A DNA stretch of 64,000 nucleotides from Haliclystus octoradiatus (Eukaryota > Cnidaria > Staurozoa > Stauromedusae > Haliclystidae): contig OU744449.1 in the NCBI GenBank assembly GCA_916610825.1, positions 26,705,732-26,769,731 of the forward strand, written 5' to 3'. Shown piece by piece: positions 54,241 through 64,000 of the stretch. The notes beneath the pieces are model-generated. The model was not told where the DNA came from. It did not search any database and was given only the letters and a program-made list of their open reading frames with translations. Position numbers and translations under genes: made by a program. Every line of letters begins with the position of its first letter. The first letter of the stretch is position 1.

Positions 54241-56306
54241 TTAATCTTTACTGACAAAAAGATGTGATATCATCAAAGAAAAAGAGACTTAAGCACAACA
54301 TTTGTGGCAATTTTGTTATATAATAAACGGAATAATTAATGAGCGCTTGAAGATATGAGTCAATTTTCACGCGCTCGCAGAACCTCGCGCTTGTGAGATT
54401 TCCCTATGATCACTCAAAAAATAAATCCCATATCTAGTTGAGATTCATTGTTTTTGGCAATGCATAACTAATCTCGGACTTTGTGTTCTGCAAATAACCC
54501 CTCTATACTTGACTTAAATATCTCAAAAGACCTGATGGAATCACCCTAATTCCGTGGGGTAAGGCCCGTTCAGCTATATGAGACTTTATATACCCTGATA
54601 CTCTTGCTCCTAGCTGTACCGAAAAAACAATCTATCAAAGCAGGAGCAGCTGCTGAAAACGCTGAAGAAAAGAAAATAATAAAGTATAGGCAGCTGAAAA
54701 CTACTTAAATCTTCATCCCCGTAGCCATAGAGCCGGGGTGCTACGGATCAGCTGCTACTTTGTTCTTGAAGCAGCTATCTTCAAGGATGAGAGATTCTAC
54801 ACAGGATGCTAATGATGGGAAATATTTAAAAGAGAGAATAGCAATGGCAGTGCAAAGAGCAAATGCAAATAGAGCCATGGGTACTTTCCGTAATGGCGAC
54901 TGTGAGAACAATATAAGATAGATTATAATTAGAATATGAGTGTTAATTAAACTATGTATAAATGTTTTTAAGTTAACATAATTATTTCAAGTTACAATTT
55001 TGCTGCATGTAATGTTAATCTATAATATTAAAAAAACAAAATAATTTCAATTCAAATTTAAAAAAAATAATCTCGAGGTGTTCACGAAAGCGGCGAATAG
55101 CCAATACCAAATAAGATTATCGGAAAAGTTGCATAAATCCACCTGGTTTTTATTTGCTTATTATTCTCGCTATATCGATAAAAACAAAAGTTTATTTGCG
55201 GCATTTTTCAAAACTACAGGGGACGTTAACAGTAAAAAATTGTTATTTACGAATTTTGAAGTTCTGACTATAGATATGAATGCTCCAAGGAAATGAAAAA
55301 CTAAATTTTATTAGTTGAAAAGCTGTTTTCTGAGTTTGATGATAATATTATTATACTAGCAATTAGTCCCCCGCGTTGCTGGGCTAACTTGGGTTGATTT
55401 AGTTTACAGTAACTAAGTTGTTGAGAAAGTGTACTTTTATCTATTCAAAACAGAACACCAGGACAAAATTGTTTTATAACAACAGCAAGTCGACAAAAAT
55501 TGGGTAAACAACGGTAATTAATAAATGTTTCAATACTGTTGATGTGTTTTTAAATGATGCGACACCCACTGAAATTCGATTTCAAAAATATAAGCTATAA
55601 AAGCTTAATCAAACGTGTGAAAAATGAGAAGCCAAAATTGCTTTGTCGTTGTATTTTAACGCAAATCTAAATCACAGGAGAAAGATGCATTGACCAGATG
55701 CGAGAAAGGTTTCACCAGATGCGTTTTCGATGCAAGAAAAAGAAAGATGAATCTAAAAACAAAGGCTATCATGGCAATATGTAGGTCAGAATAATTACAA
55801 TAATATGTTTTCAAAGCTGTAGAGCTGCAATTGACGGAGAAAACAAACATACAAACAAACAAAAAAATATATACACAGACTTTGACATTTATAAGTATAG
55901 ATTAATAATTATAATGAGAATGTCAAAAAGACACACTCTTTGGTTGTAACTCCAAGTTTCAGTTTCAGGTTATTAAACAATCAGCAGACAACAAATATTA
56001 ACTTTCTTGACCTTCTCATTATTAATATTATTTACGCACTGCTATTCACCAGCATTGAGAACAATCCAATTGCCAATATTAAGTTTTATTATTTGTAATA
56101 TTATTACTGTATATATTTATATAGGTAAATATTAATATAGTATTATTTTCACCATCGACAAAAATAAATGTTCATATTTGTGAGACTTTCATCAATAGAA
56201 ATAATCTTTAAGGTTATTATGTGAAAGTATAGATTTATAAACAAAAGGCATACCTTATTTCTCGCTATTTGTCAAGATTGGAGATATGCCATAGTTTTAC
56301 GACTCT
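54241..56306. other. 2.1-kb stretch without an assignable gene
   Basis: AT-rich, short unsupported frames. A weak CTGATTG...GAAACTTGGAGTTA relic on the minus strand near 55945-55995 may be an old hammerhead-family copy. Confidence 0.35.
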
Positions 56307-59300
56307 TTGTTAGTACATAGTAGTAGTATAGACAGTCACATTATAGGAATGTGCCGTCCCTCTTACGCCTTACATATTTGCTACATAAAGAACGCCACAA
56401 AACACGGTCAGACATAGCTGACAAAGAAACTTTTAAATAACACAATTCACGATACAAAACATTATGAAAAGATACTACTCTACCATAGCCCCGTCGAAGC
56501 ATCTCCTTCGGTTGCCAATGAAGGATGTCATGCAGCGGTTGAGGGGCATACGTCTTTGATCTTTCAATGTGACCTAAAAAAGACATCTGACGTTGGTGAG
56601 CAATAGCAGAGGCAGAAGGGGAAAGTTTCCTAAGTTTAGCAGTAGACAGTAAGTTGGGCCAATGTACTCCTAAAGCATGCCGAAGCATGGCGTCATAAGC
56701 TGAGTCAAGTCGGGTCAATAGTGAGGTTGATAGAACCCACGTTTCAGAAGCATATAATAGAACAGGTTCTATCGTGTGTCTGAACAGTCTTAACTTAACG
56801 TCAGTGTTGACATCGGACGCCCAGAATTTATTCAGACCTCTAATGGCTGCCCAAGCCTGGCCTCTACGTTGTGTTAAATCATCTGAAGAAGATGGAAGTA
56901 CAGAACCTAGGTACTTGAACGAATCTACACGTTCTATGTCACCATTAGATGTAGCAAGATGTGCCTGTTTTATGCCTAAAGCAATAAATTTCGTCTTAGT
57001 CGTGTTAATTGTCAAGCCTACCGTTTTACCAACCCGTTCAACTTCATCAAGAAGCTGTTGTGCTTCAGATATGCTATTTGTTAAGATAGCAATATCGTCA
57101 ACGAATGAGAGGTCCGATACGCTGCGCTCTGGATGACGTGAAGACCTACGACGATCAAGGATAAAACCGGAAGAGTCAGGACATGAAATACGAAAAACAT
57201 AATCGATAAATAGTGTAAATAAAAAAGGGGACAATGTGTCACCCTGTAGTACGCCACAAGCTGTCGGGAAATCATCAGTATCACCATAGTGAGTTCTAAC
57301 AAAAGCCGAAGTAGAAGAATAAAAGGACATAATAGCATCGATAAGAACAATAGGTACATTATAGAAATCTAATATTTCTGGGATTCTGCATCTTAACACA
57401 GAGTCAAAGGCCTTTTTGAAGTCAATAAAAATTGCAACAATGTCTTTTTGATGAGTCCTACAGCCTTCTAACAATATCCTAGCTGATAGAATTTGGCCTA
57501 AGGTTGACCGGCTATTCCTGCCACCATTTTGATTGTATCTTAAATATGGGTCAATTACTGACGCCAGCCTTTTATGTAGAATCTTATTATTAGCTTTTCC
57601 TGCAGTACAACTTAAAGTGATACCCCTCTGTTGGTCTAGGTTTCTAGACGTGTTCTTGTTGACGGTGATGACAGCAGATCTTCGCCATTGACCCGGTACT
57701 TGTTGCTCCCCTGACAAAACGGCATTTATGATGGTAAGTAGCTCATTTTGTACAAGAGGTTCTCGAAGTGCCAGGATGGGGATTCCATCTGGTCCAGGAG
57801 ACGCAAGGGGTTTCATAGAAAATAGAATAGAGCATAATTCGTCATTAGTAACAGGAGAAGTATTATAATTGGACATATCAGGAGGGGAGAAGTTAGGCGG
57901 TGGAGCTAATTTATTTAACGATAGTAGACAGGATGGGGGATTATATAAATCATAAAAATAATTACGAATCATACTGTTTGCCTCGACAGAATCATACGCT
58001 TCAACTAATAAGGGCTTGTGGGATGGGTTCTTAAGACGCCTTATCTCTTTCCATGCTATACAATGCTTATTACTATTACTAGCCGTTTTTACCGCTAAAA
58101 TTATAGCGTTTAATTCACGCTCGATTAGGGCGTTATGAGCGGCAGCGAGATCTATTGTTTTTTGATCAACAATAGATTGTAAAAGACTGATATTGTGTAT
58201 AGTAGGAGAACAATCACGTAATTGTTTTTTAGCAAGTTTCAATTCATATCTTACCTGTGTGATCATTGCGTCACTGTCCCAAGAGACGCGTGACCATTGT
58301 CTTTTCTTCCGCGGCAAAACGGTCTCGGCTGCTTTGATGATGGCTGAGGAAAGAATGGAGAAATCACCTCTTGTGGGTTGTCCAACAAGAGAATTCTCAA
58401 GACAGTCGTTAAACGCTTGTGAAAATTCTGCCAGACTTTCCCAACAAAGGGATGACCCCGCCTTTCCTTTGCAGTACCGGATGCGTTGTTTCATGCAAGA
58501 GAAAACAAGGCGATGATCAGATGGAATAGCAAATGGTGCTATAGTATCACAATCGTAAAATAAACGTGGACAATCAGTGAGAATATAATCAAGACGTTCT
58601 TTCCGGCCTTTCGGACCAGAGAAAGTAGCACGTCTTGACAGAGGTTTACGATACAAAGAATTTAACGGAGTAAGGTCATAGATATTAATAAGATCAATTA
58701 AATAAGGGGAATTATCATTTAAATTACGTCCTACAGGGTTTAATGACAAGGGGAAACACGCATTAAAATCACCACACAACATAATAGCATTACGGGATGG
58801 TATTTTAACTAAGATTGAAGATAACTGAGCATAGAAAAGGGAGGCCTCGATCTGTCTGACAGCAGTGGGAGAGTAAACAGAGAAAACATGTACGATACGA
58901 TCAAATAATTTAACAGACAATTCTAAAATACGGGATGAATGAGACTTTACACGAACATAACGAACATCAACACACGGATTACACATAAAACCTACACCAC
59001 CAACACCATAACATTCAGCAGACGATGTAATAAATGTACATTTATTATCTAAATCAACATAACGAATAGGTTCATCGTGGATAATACGATGTTCCTGAAC
59101 AGCAACAAACAAAAAATTTAACTTACGTGTGAGTGTAGCTAACTCTTTTTGTCGCCACGGACACTTCAGGGTTCTGGAGTTGAACGTAGCAATACGATTA
59201 GGCGTAGAGGGTCTTTTCGCTGAAGGAGATAATGTGCTATCTCCATTTGGAACTCGATTGCGAGATCGCAGTTCTGATCCAATAAAACTTGAAGCTTTCG

Positions 59301-59555
59301 GTTTGTGACGATTTCTGTTTCTATTACGATGTTCGGAGTTACGCTTTCTTCTTGCAGCAAGTGCTTTCTGAGAACGGAAACCTCGTCGACAAAACCTTGA
59401 CTTAAGTTTTAATTGGGGAGGTGGAATGATGGTAATTTTCTGGCTACCGCAGCAACTAATAAAAGTGCGCGTAAAGGCCAATAAAACTTCAAACAGAAAC
59501 CGCGCGCCGAAACACGTCCGTTCTTGATGAAAGCCTCACCTCATTGTTAGTACAT
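56307..59555 (-). mobile_element. RTE-clade LINE with perfect 12-bp TSD
   Basis: The element body is 56319-59543 (3225 bp), flanked on both sides by TTGTTAGTACAT (56307-56318 and 59544-59555). The 3' end (low coordinates) carries a short ACT-type tandem tail, as usual for RTE. One long uninterrupted ORF fills it. The perfect TSD and open frame mean a recent insertion. Confidence 0.92.
56341..59481 (-). CDS. RTE LINE endonuclease/reverse transcriptase
   Basis: 1046 codons. The N-terminus is basic (QKALAARRKRNSEHRNRNRN region) and likely binds RNA or DNA. The APE-type endonuclease has N101, QE129-130, GDFN237-240 and SDH321-323. The reverse transcriptase has FIDFKKAFDS (685), GVLQGDTLSPFLF (743) and FVDD (793-796), where most relatives have YADD or FADD. 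The motif order and spacing are those of the RTE clade. The enzyme nicks target DNA and primes cDNA there. The frame given starts at TTG; there is no in-frame ATG before Met166, which lies inside the endonuclease. Either the copy is slightly 5'-truncated or a non-AUG start is used. Confidence 0.93.
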   Translation of the reverse strand: MAFTRTFISCCGSQKITIIPPPQLKLKSRFCRRGFRSQKALAARRKRNSEHRNRNRNRHKPKASSFIGSELRSRNRVPNGDSTLSPSAKRPSTPNRIATFNSRTLKCPWRQKELATLTRKLNFLFVAVQEHRIIHDEPIRYVDLDNKCTFITSSAECYGVGGVGFMCNPCVDVRYVRVKSHSSRILELSVKLFDRIVHVFSVYSPTAVRQIEASLFYAQLSSILVKIPSRNAIMLCGDFNACFPLSLNPVGRNLNDNSPYLIDLINIYDLTPLNSLYRKPLSRRATFSGPKGRKERLDYILTDCPRLFYDCDTIAPFAIPSDHRLVFSCMKQRIRYCKGKAGSSLCWESLAEFSQAFNDCLENSLVGQPTRGDFSILSSAIIKAAETVLPRKKRQWSRVSWDSDAMITQVRYELKLAKKQLRDCSPTIHNISLLQSIVDQKTIDLAAAHNALIERELNAIILAVKTASNSNKHCIAWKEIRRLKNPSHKPLLVEAYDSVEANSMIRNYFYDLYNPPSCLLSLNKLAPPPNFSPPDMSNYNTSPVTNDELCSILFSMKPLASPGPDGIPILALREPLVQNELLTIINAVLSGEQQVPGQWRRSAVITVNKNTSRNLDQQRGITLSCTAGKANNKILHKRLASVIDPYLRYNQNGGRNSRSTLGQILSARILLEGCRTHQKDIVAIFIDFKKAFDSVLRCRIPEILDFYNVPIVLIDAIMSFYSSTSAFVRTHYGDTDDFPTACGVLQGDTLSPFLFTLFIDYVFRISCPDSSGFILDRRRSSRHPERSVSDLSFVDDIAILTNSISEAQQLLDEVERVGKTVGLTINTTKTKFIALGIKQAHLATSNGDIERVDSFKYLGSVLPSSSDDLTQRRGQAWAAIRGLNKFWASDVNTDVKLRLFRHTIEPVLLYASETWVLSTSLLTRLDSAYDAMLRHALGVHWPNLLSTAKLRKLSPSASAIAHQRQMSFLGHIERSKTYAPQPLHDILHWQPKEMLRRGYGRVVSFHNVLYRELCYLKVSLSAMSDRVLWRSLCSKYVRRKRDGTFL

Positions 59556-60050
59556 GCGGGTATAAATGTTGCACGTGATATATGTTTTGAATCTAGAAAT
59601 TTGTTTCCGGTTGAATGAAAACTAATCGCATGACACTATTTACTGTGCTTATCAATAATAAATAGCTAACAGGTAGTGTGTAATTGGCGCCTTCGTTTAA
59701 TCACTACAAGGAGTGGCTATAGCATCATCGCTGTTAGAAATCGCTTTCATATTGTCGTCACAACGTTTTGTTATTGACCTGGCTTTTGTCTTATAGTGTT
59801 TACGGCAGAAAAACAAAGTCCTGATCTATAAGGGGACTCTAATTCTGGAAGCGAGGCTGTAACTCGGGTTAAATGTGATAGAATTAGATTTGGGATTAAT
59901 TTTGAGATGAAAAACCTGAGGCTACAAGCAGCGTTGCGTAGCAATACGATAATCTTGCTGATGTGATAAGTATGTGCTATAAAGTGTTGAGGAAGCGAAA
60001 AGTTATAACTCTTTTCAGAATATGTTATAATACTGTAAGATAAGTAGCTA

Positions 60051-60436
60051 AAGTAAAGTAATGTGGACGGTGTCGCCCTACCGAAGGCACCCGTACCACT
60101 CCTCTATTTCTAGAGGAGTGGCTCTTTTCGCTAAGAGCAATGATGTTAAACGCTCCTTAGATCTCAGCCGCGACACTGCAGATCAATTTCAACAGATTTC
60201 ATGGCAGATAGGCCTTGATTGTCAATGCGCAACGATGCGCCGCAGCTACTCACAATGCAATTCCTTCTGAACCATTCCATCCGCCATCCTTAGATGGTAC
60301 TCATTTGATGTTACAGATAAAGTCAAGGCTGAGTTGACCTCAGGGGGATTTGAACCTCAGTCGATCAGATATGACACGATTTTAAGTTCGGTTGCTCTGC
60401 CAACTGAGCTGATCACCCCTAAGCTGAGCTGATCAT
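60051..60436 (-). mobile_element. tRNA-derived SINE
   Basis: On the minus strand the head GGGGTGATCAGCTCAGTTGG, then GCAGAGCA, has the A box, and GGTTCAAATCC (60356-60346) the B box. The acceptor arms do not pair well, so it is not a tRNA gene. The body has ATGAGTACCATC. Near the tail a perfect hairpin, CCACTCCTCTA with TAGAGGAGTGG (60095-60122), precedes ACACCGTCCACATTA and CTTTA repeats. AGTAGCTA occurs on both sides (60043-60050 and 60437-60444), a likely TSD. GATCAGCTCAG is duplicated at the head. Confidence 0.78.
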
Positions 60437-60444
60437 AGTAGCTA

Positions 60445-62160
60445 GCAGGGTTGGAATGAAAAGGTGAATATTCAATGAAAACAAATAAAACAATCCCGAC
60501 TTTCGTTTTGCCTGTAGCAATTAAAACATAGAATGTTGCCTCAAAATCACTGTCTAACTCTTTCGTAGTAGATAATACGCTCCTTTATGGTTTCAAAAAA
60601 TTGGACACGAAATCCGAAACGAAATCTGTTGTATCTCGAAAGGCGAAATATTACACTCCGATTAACTACTCAATCTTATTGTTTTGCAAAGGCATAATCG
60701 TTAAATCTTTTAACCAAAAACGTAACCTTTTCCAACACATATTAATAATAATAATAATACGCAAACCGTGTCGGTGATCAAATCACCATTGTTTCATTAC
60801 TGTTAAACTCCTTTTCTGCAGAGCATTTTACAAACTTCTTATACGCTTCTGGGTTATCTATAGGCCCTTGACTATCCGACGTTTTGTTTCTACAGTTTAA
60901 AATGCTATAAATTGCTCATAAATTGCGATTAAAATTTCCAAAATCGTGTCATTTCGAAGGAAGTTCTGTAAAAATAAACTGCTTTCCTTGGTGCATCCCG
61001 TCATGCCTAGCAACATCACGAATTTTAGAGCACGCTTTATTTAAATGGCTGCCAATATTTTGTAAAAGTGTTTCATATTTTGCAAAAGTATTCCAATATG
61101 CCTAGAAGGAGAAGAGGTTCAACAATACTCAATTTTAAATCACGAACAGAAGACACAATTCTCGGTAAATCTTTTACAACTTAAATTTTTAAATGCTTCA
61201 TGTAAAGTCTGTCAAAATCACTTTTACCGTGGTTTTTACACTGTTGCATGAGGGCTTACAGGACTCTGATGGCAATTGTTACTTTTAGTTTTCTTTTAAG
61301 TATCATAATCCCTAATAGCCTACGTTGTTATCAAGTCATCGTTGGCAGAAGAGATTACTGTGTCACTGTATCGCCAATAGCTTGATTGTTATGAACTGCT
61401 CTTCGGTGGAAGAAAGGATTTACTGTGTCACCGTTTTATGTCAGCAGTTCTGTTCTGTTATCCACATTGCACAACAGAGATTTAGCCCATAACAAATAAA
61501 CAAATTCAGAGAATTAGTGTGGTACTTTTCAGTCGTCAAGCAGTTGTAAGTTGTACAAATACAAAATTGGGGGTGTAATTTAGCTGCCTTCTATCGTTTT
61601 ATCGAAATGTACATTTATAATGTGCCATACATTGACAACGTCCACACATTGTTTACTTTAATCATTATTTTATGAGGTAGGTGAATGGTGACCATTACAG
61701 ACATGTTTCCTCTCTGTGAGAAGCTGGCTAAGTTAATAAAATATTAGAGTTTGGCTCTCTCATTTATGTAATTTACTGTATCAAATTTCAGAATCACCTG
61801 TTGTTATTACCACTCAATGACTCATGCTGAAATTCACTCAACCGATACAGCAATAATATTTACATACCAATGCCTTTCATGGTGAACACAAGTTCATTAA
61901 CTGCTTACCTAACATACAATCCATATTTATTTCATTTGAACTATGTAGTCAACATAAAATTTACTTATAGATAACCCATATTTATTTGATTTGAAATATG
62001 TAGTACAATAGAGTATCAATTATCTCCTTTTCACTATGCTTTACATGTATGTAAGGATCAATTATCAAAACTGAAATGAATTATCACTGTTGTTCTGCAT
62101 TTTTAATTCCTTCTCATGACTATTTTGTTTCATTGACATTCTCTTTGACAATATTTACTG
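60445..62160. other. 1.7-kb stretch without an assignable gene
   Basis: AT-rich with an AATAAT run near 60743-60757. Nothing else was recognised. Confidence 0.35.
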
Positions 62161-62166
62161 CAAGCT

Positions 62167-62252
62167 ACTAACGGGAGCGAAGCGACCTCTTTGAGAAAGC
62201 CGAAGGCTGACTGGCCCCTGGCGTAGGCCGCAAGCCGAAGGCTTGTTCGATA
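62167..62252. other. GC-rich island with phased repeats
   Basis: GAAGCGACCTC, GCCGAAGGCTGAC, GGCGTAGGCCGC and AAGCCGAAGGCTT stand out in AT-rich surroundings. The last is an imperfect palindrome. No frame or RNA fold was assigned. Confidence 0.4.
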
Positions 62253-62355
62253 TATTACGAGTCTGGTTACAAGTGTCTATATACATTTTGTAATGAAAGC
62301 TAATAAAATAAATTAATATAAAAAAGCCTATGCTAAAAATATTTAACCATGTGAT

Positions 62356-62613
62356 TTAACTCAGTGAACTTACTAGAGTATTGAGTTTTCCCATCATGCT
62401 AATGGCATTGCCTCTCTGGAATGCAATGCTAATTTTCAGGTAAAGAAAACTTCTTTGAACGAGGCTCGTTGGTTTTAGACCTGATTTCTGAGCCGACACT
62501 ACTGTCAATAAATATTTTGTTAACCGCACACGTGTGGGTATAGACCTATACCTGCACGCTTTTACTGGTTGCCATAGAATCTCGTGGGTTGTCTTGACAT
62601 AACTGCTAACCAT
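62356..62613 (-). pseudogene. Possible hAT transposase C-terminal relic
   Basis: The frame has TVVSAQKSGLKPTSLVQRSF then LYLK, which resembles the hAT dimerisation region (T..VSAQRS.LKPE.V..L.FL). Only about 40 residues fit; the rest is unassigned. Confidence 0.35.
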
Positions 62614-62999
62614 GTGCTACAAATCCACCAATTGTGACTCGAGTTTTTTTCAAGTGATTATTAATACTTGTTACAAAACCCTTAAGGTCACTACGAACGT
62701 CATCATGCATCTAGATTGTCGATTTCCTTTTCAAATAAATTAAATCTAAATGAATAAATCATTATGATACGTCTTTCATCATACAGTGCGAAATAAACGA
62801 TGGCACAGCTGTCGAAATGTGGCAAGGCGATCGTGTTACACATGGTCTTCCTGCTTTTCAGGAGACAAATTTCCTTAATAATAATAATATGATAATATTA
62901 ATAGTGGAATTGATCCACACCAGTTCTTGTTATAGTGCTCAATGAAATTTATCAGAGCATTTATATAGAAATGAGAGTCAAAAATGAAACATTTTAGAT

Positions 63000-63041
63000 T
63001 CCGCTATTTAAGTTTCACGTCTGAAGGTGATCATCAGGCGA
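63000..63041 (-). ncRNA. Hammerhead ribozyme motif, copy 3
   Basis: Minus strand: UCGC, CUGAUGA (63037-63031), a weak stem II, GAAAC (63016-63012), then AUA and GCGG. Stem I UCGC/GCGG pairs fully (with one U-G) and differs from the UUGC/GCAA of copy 1 on both strands. Stem III is down to one pair. The AGTGCTCAATG module lies about 75 bp away on the plus side (62935-62945), as in copies 1, 2 and 4. Confidence 0.45.
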
Positions 63042-63183
63042 TTTATTTCAACTATCCTACAAACATTCATCCTTATCCTATATGAGCTACTAAGTTTTAC
63101 AGTTGATTGATTATTGGTTACTTAATTATGTCTATTGTATAAAATTCCGGTTTTGGTTTCCTTATAAATGTTAACAAGAATGA

Positions 63184-63587
63184 TGAATGAATGAATGAAT
63201 GAATGAATGAATGAATGAATGAATGAATGAATGAATGAATGAATGAATGAATGAATGAATGAATGAATGAATGAATGAATGAATGAATGAATGAATGAAT
63301 GAATGAATGAATGAATGAATGAATGAATGAATGAATGAATGAATGAATGAATGAATGAATGAATGAATGAATGAATGAATGAATGAATGAATGAATGAAT
63401 GAATGAATGAATGAATGAATGAATGAATGAATGAATGAATGAATGAATGAATGAATGAATGAATGAATGAATGAATGAATGAATGAATGAATGAATGAAT
63501 GAATGAATGAATGAATGAATGAATGAATGAATGAATGAATGAATGAATGAATGAATGAATGAATGAATGAATGAATGAATGAATGAA
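63184..63587. repeat. Pure TGAA microsatellite, about 101 units
   Basis: About 404 bp of uninterrupted TGAA repeats, with the first impurity (AAGGAATG) at 63587. It creates an artefactual SFIH protein repeat on the minus strand. Confidence 0.97.
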
Positions 63588-64000
63588 GGAATGAGCGATA
63601 TTTTTGTCATAAATGGAACATTTCTAACAAGGAGGAAACTACGTTTCTACTTACTTACAGGATCTTTGATGATACATTTTCGAAGCCTGTCAACATTCAA
63701 TTACATTTTCCCGATAAAATTTGAAGTTTCTAAATCCATTAACTGCAAACATTGTCATTGTTTTCCGTACTAATATATGCTCGGGTGTTCTACAGTCCAG
63801 GGCTCCAGACCGCTTAGAGAACTAATTAATCGCTTTACTTTTCATATATTATTATAAATATAGTCAACGTGAAGTAAACAAAGCCATATATATTTGATAA
63901 GATATCTGCCTCACCAAACTGTTTTGTATAGCAGTTTTCTTCGCTATTGTCGGGGTCCAGCGCGAACGCTCAGTCCACACTACCAGAAATTATACGGTCG

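Noticed and set aside
60346-60419. tRNA gene on the minus strand
   Set aside because: A and B boxes are present but the acceptor arms do not pair and the anticodon arm is poor; the sequence continues into a SINE body and tail.
63122-63610. 162-codon SFIH-repeat ORF on the minus strand
   Set aside because: It is the translation of a pure TGAA microsatellite; any pure tetranucleotide repeat without a stop word stays open.

Overview
The window is AT-rich, intron-rich metazoan DNA dominated by transposable elements. Spliced exons with GT/AG borders, an ATF7IP-type gene, tRNA-derived SINEs, an RTE-clade LINE, a Ty3/gypsy element and many TTAA-, TA- and 8/9-bp-TSD DNA transposons fit an invertebrate animal. 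I cannot name the species; nothing seen is lineage-specific.

Layout. 1-3093: repeat-rich DNA with a LINE scrap and a terminal exon encoding a MYND zinc finger. 3094-7843: a young, whole-looking Ty3/gypsy retrotransposon with identical 177-bp LTRs, followed by a third LTR in a tandem duplication (to 8545). 8546-20900: non-autonomous transposons, a tRNA-SINE, a near-perfect 149-bp palindrome, possible small exons on the minus strand (15.7-16.9 kb), and a diverged second copy of the locus that holds the gypsy insertion. 21229-31921: an ATF7IP/MCAF-like gene on the minus strand (four coding exons, about 528 aa, C-terminal fibronectin III domain), whose introns are packed with hAT, TTAA-flanked and Tigger-like MITEs, LINE and SINE scraps. 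32-56 kb: mostly non-coding, with more MITEs, inverted repeats, a 1-kb element with long TIRs and a perfect 9-bp TSD, isolated exon-like ORFs and CR1/Rex-like LINE tails. 56319-59543: an RTE LINE with an uninterrupted 1046-codon ORF and perfect 12-bp TSD. 60051-60436: a tRNA-derived SINE. 63184-63587: a 404-bp pure TGAA microsatellite.

Most interesting signal. At least six dispersed copies of a hammerhead-ribozyme motif (CUGAUGA, short stem II, GAAAC, minimal stem III, GUA or AUC cleavage triplet) occur, most on the minus strand. The stem I pairs change together between copies. Two copies sit head to head as inverted pairs, one forming the 149-bp palindrome, and two lie in the sense strand of ATF7IP intron 1. 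Several share a further downstream module, so they look like a small mobile family of retrozyme or Penelope-associated type.

The only confidently assigned host gene is ATF7IP-like, a nuclear cofactor of the SETDB1 H3K9 methyltransferase in known animals. The remaining exon calls are tentative.
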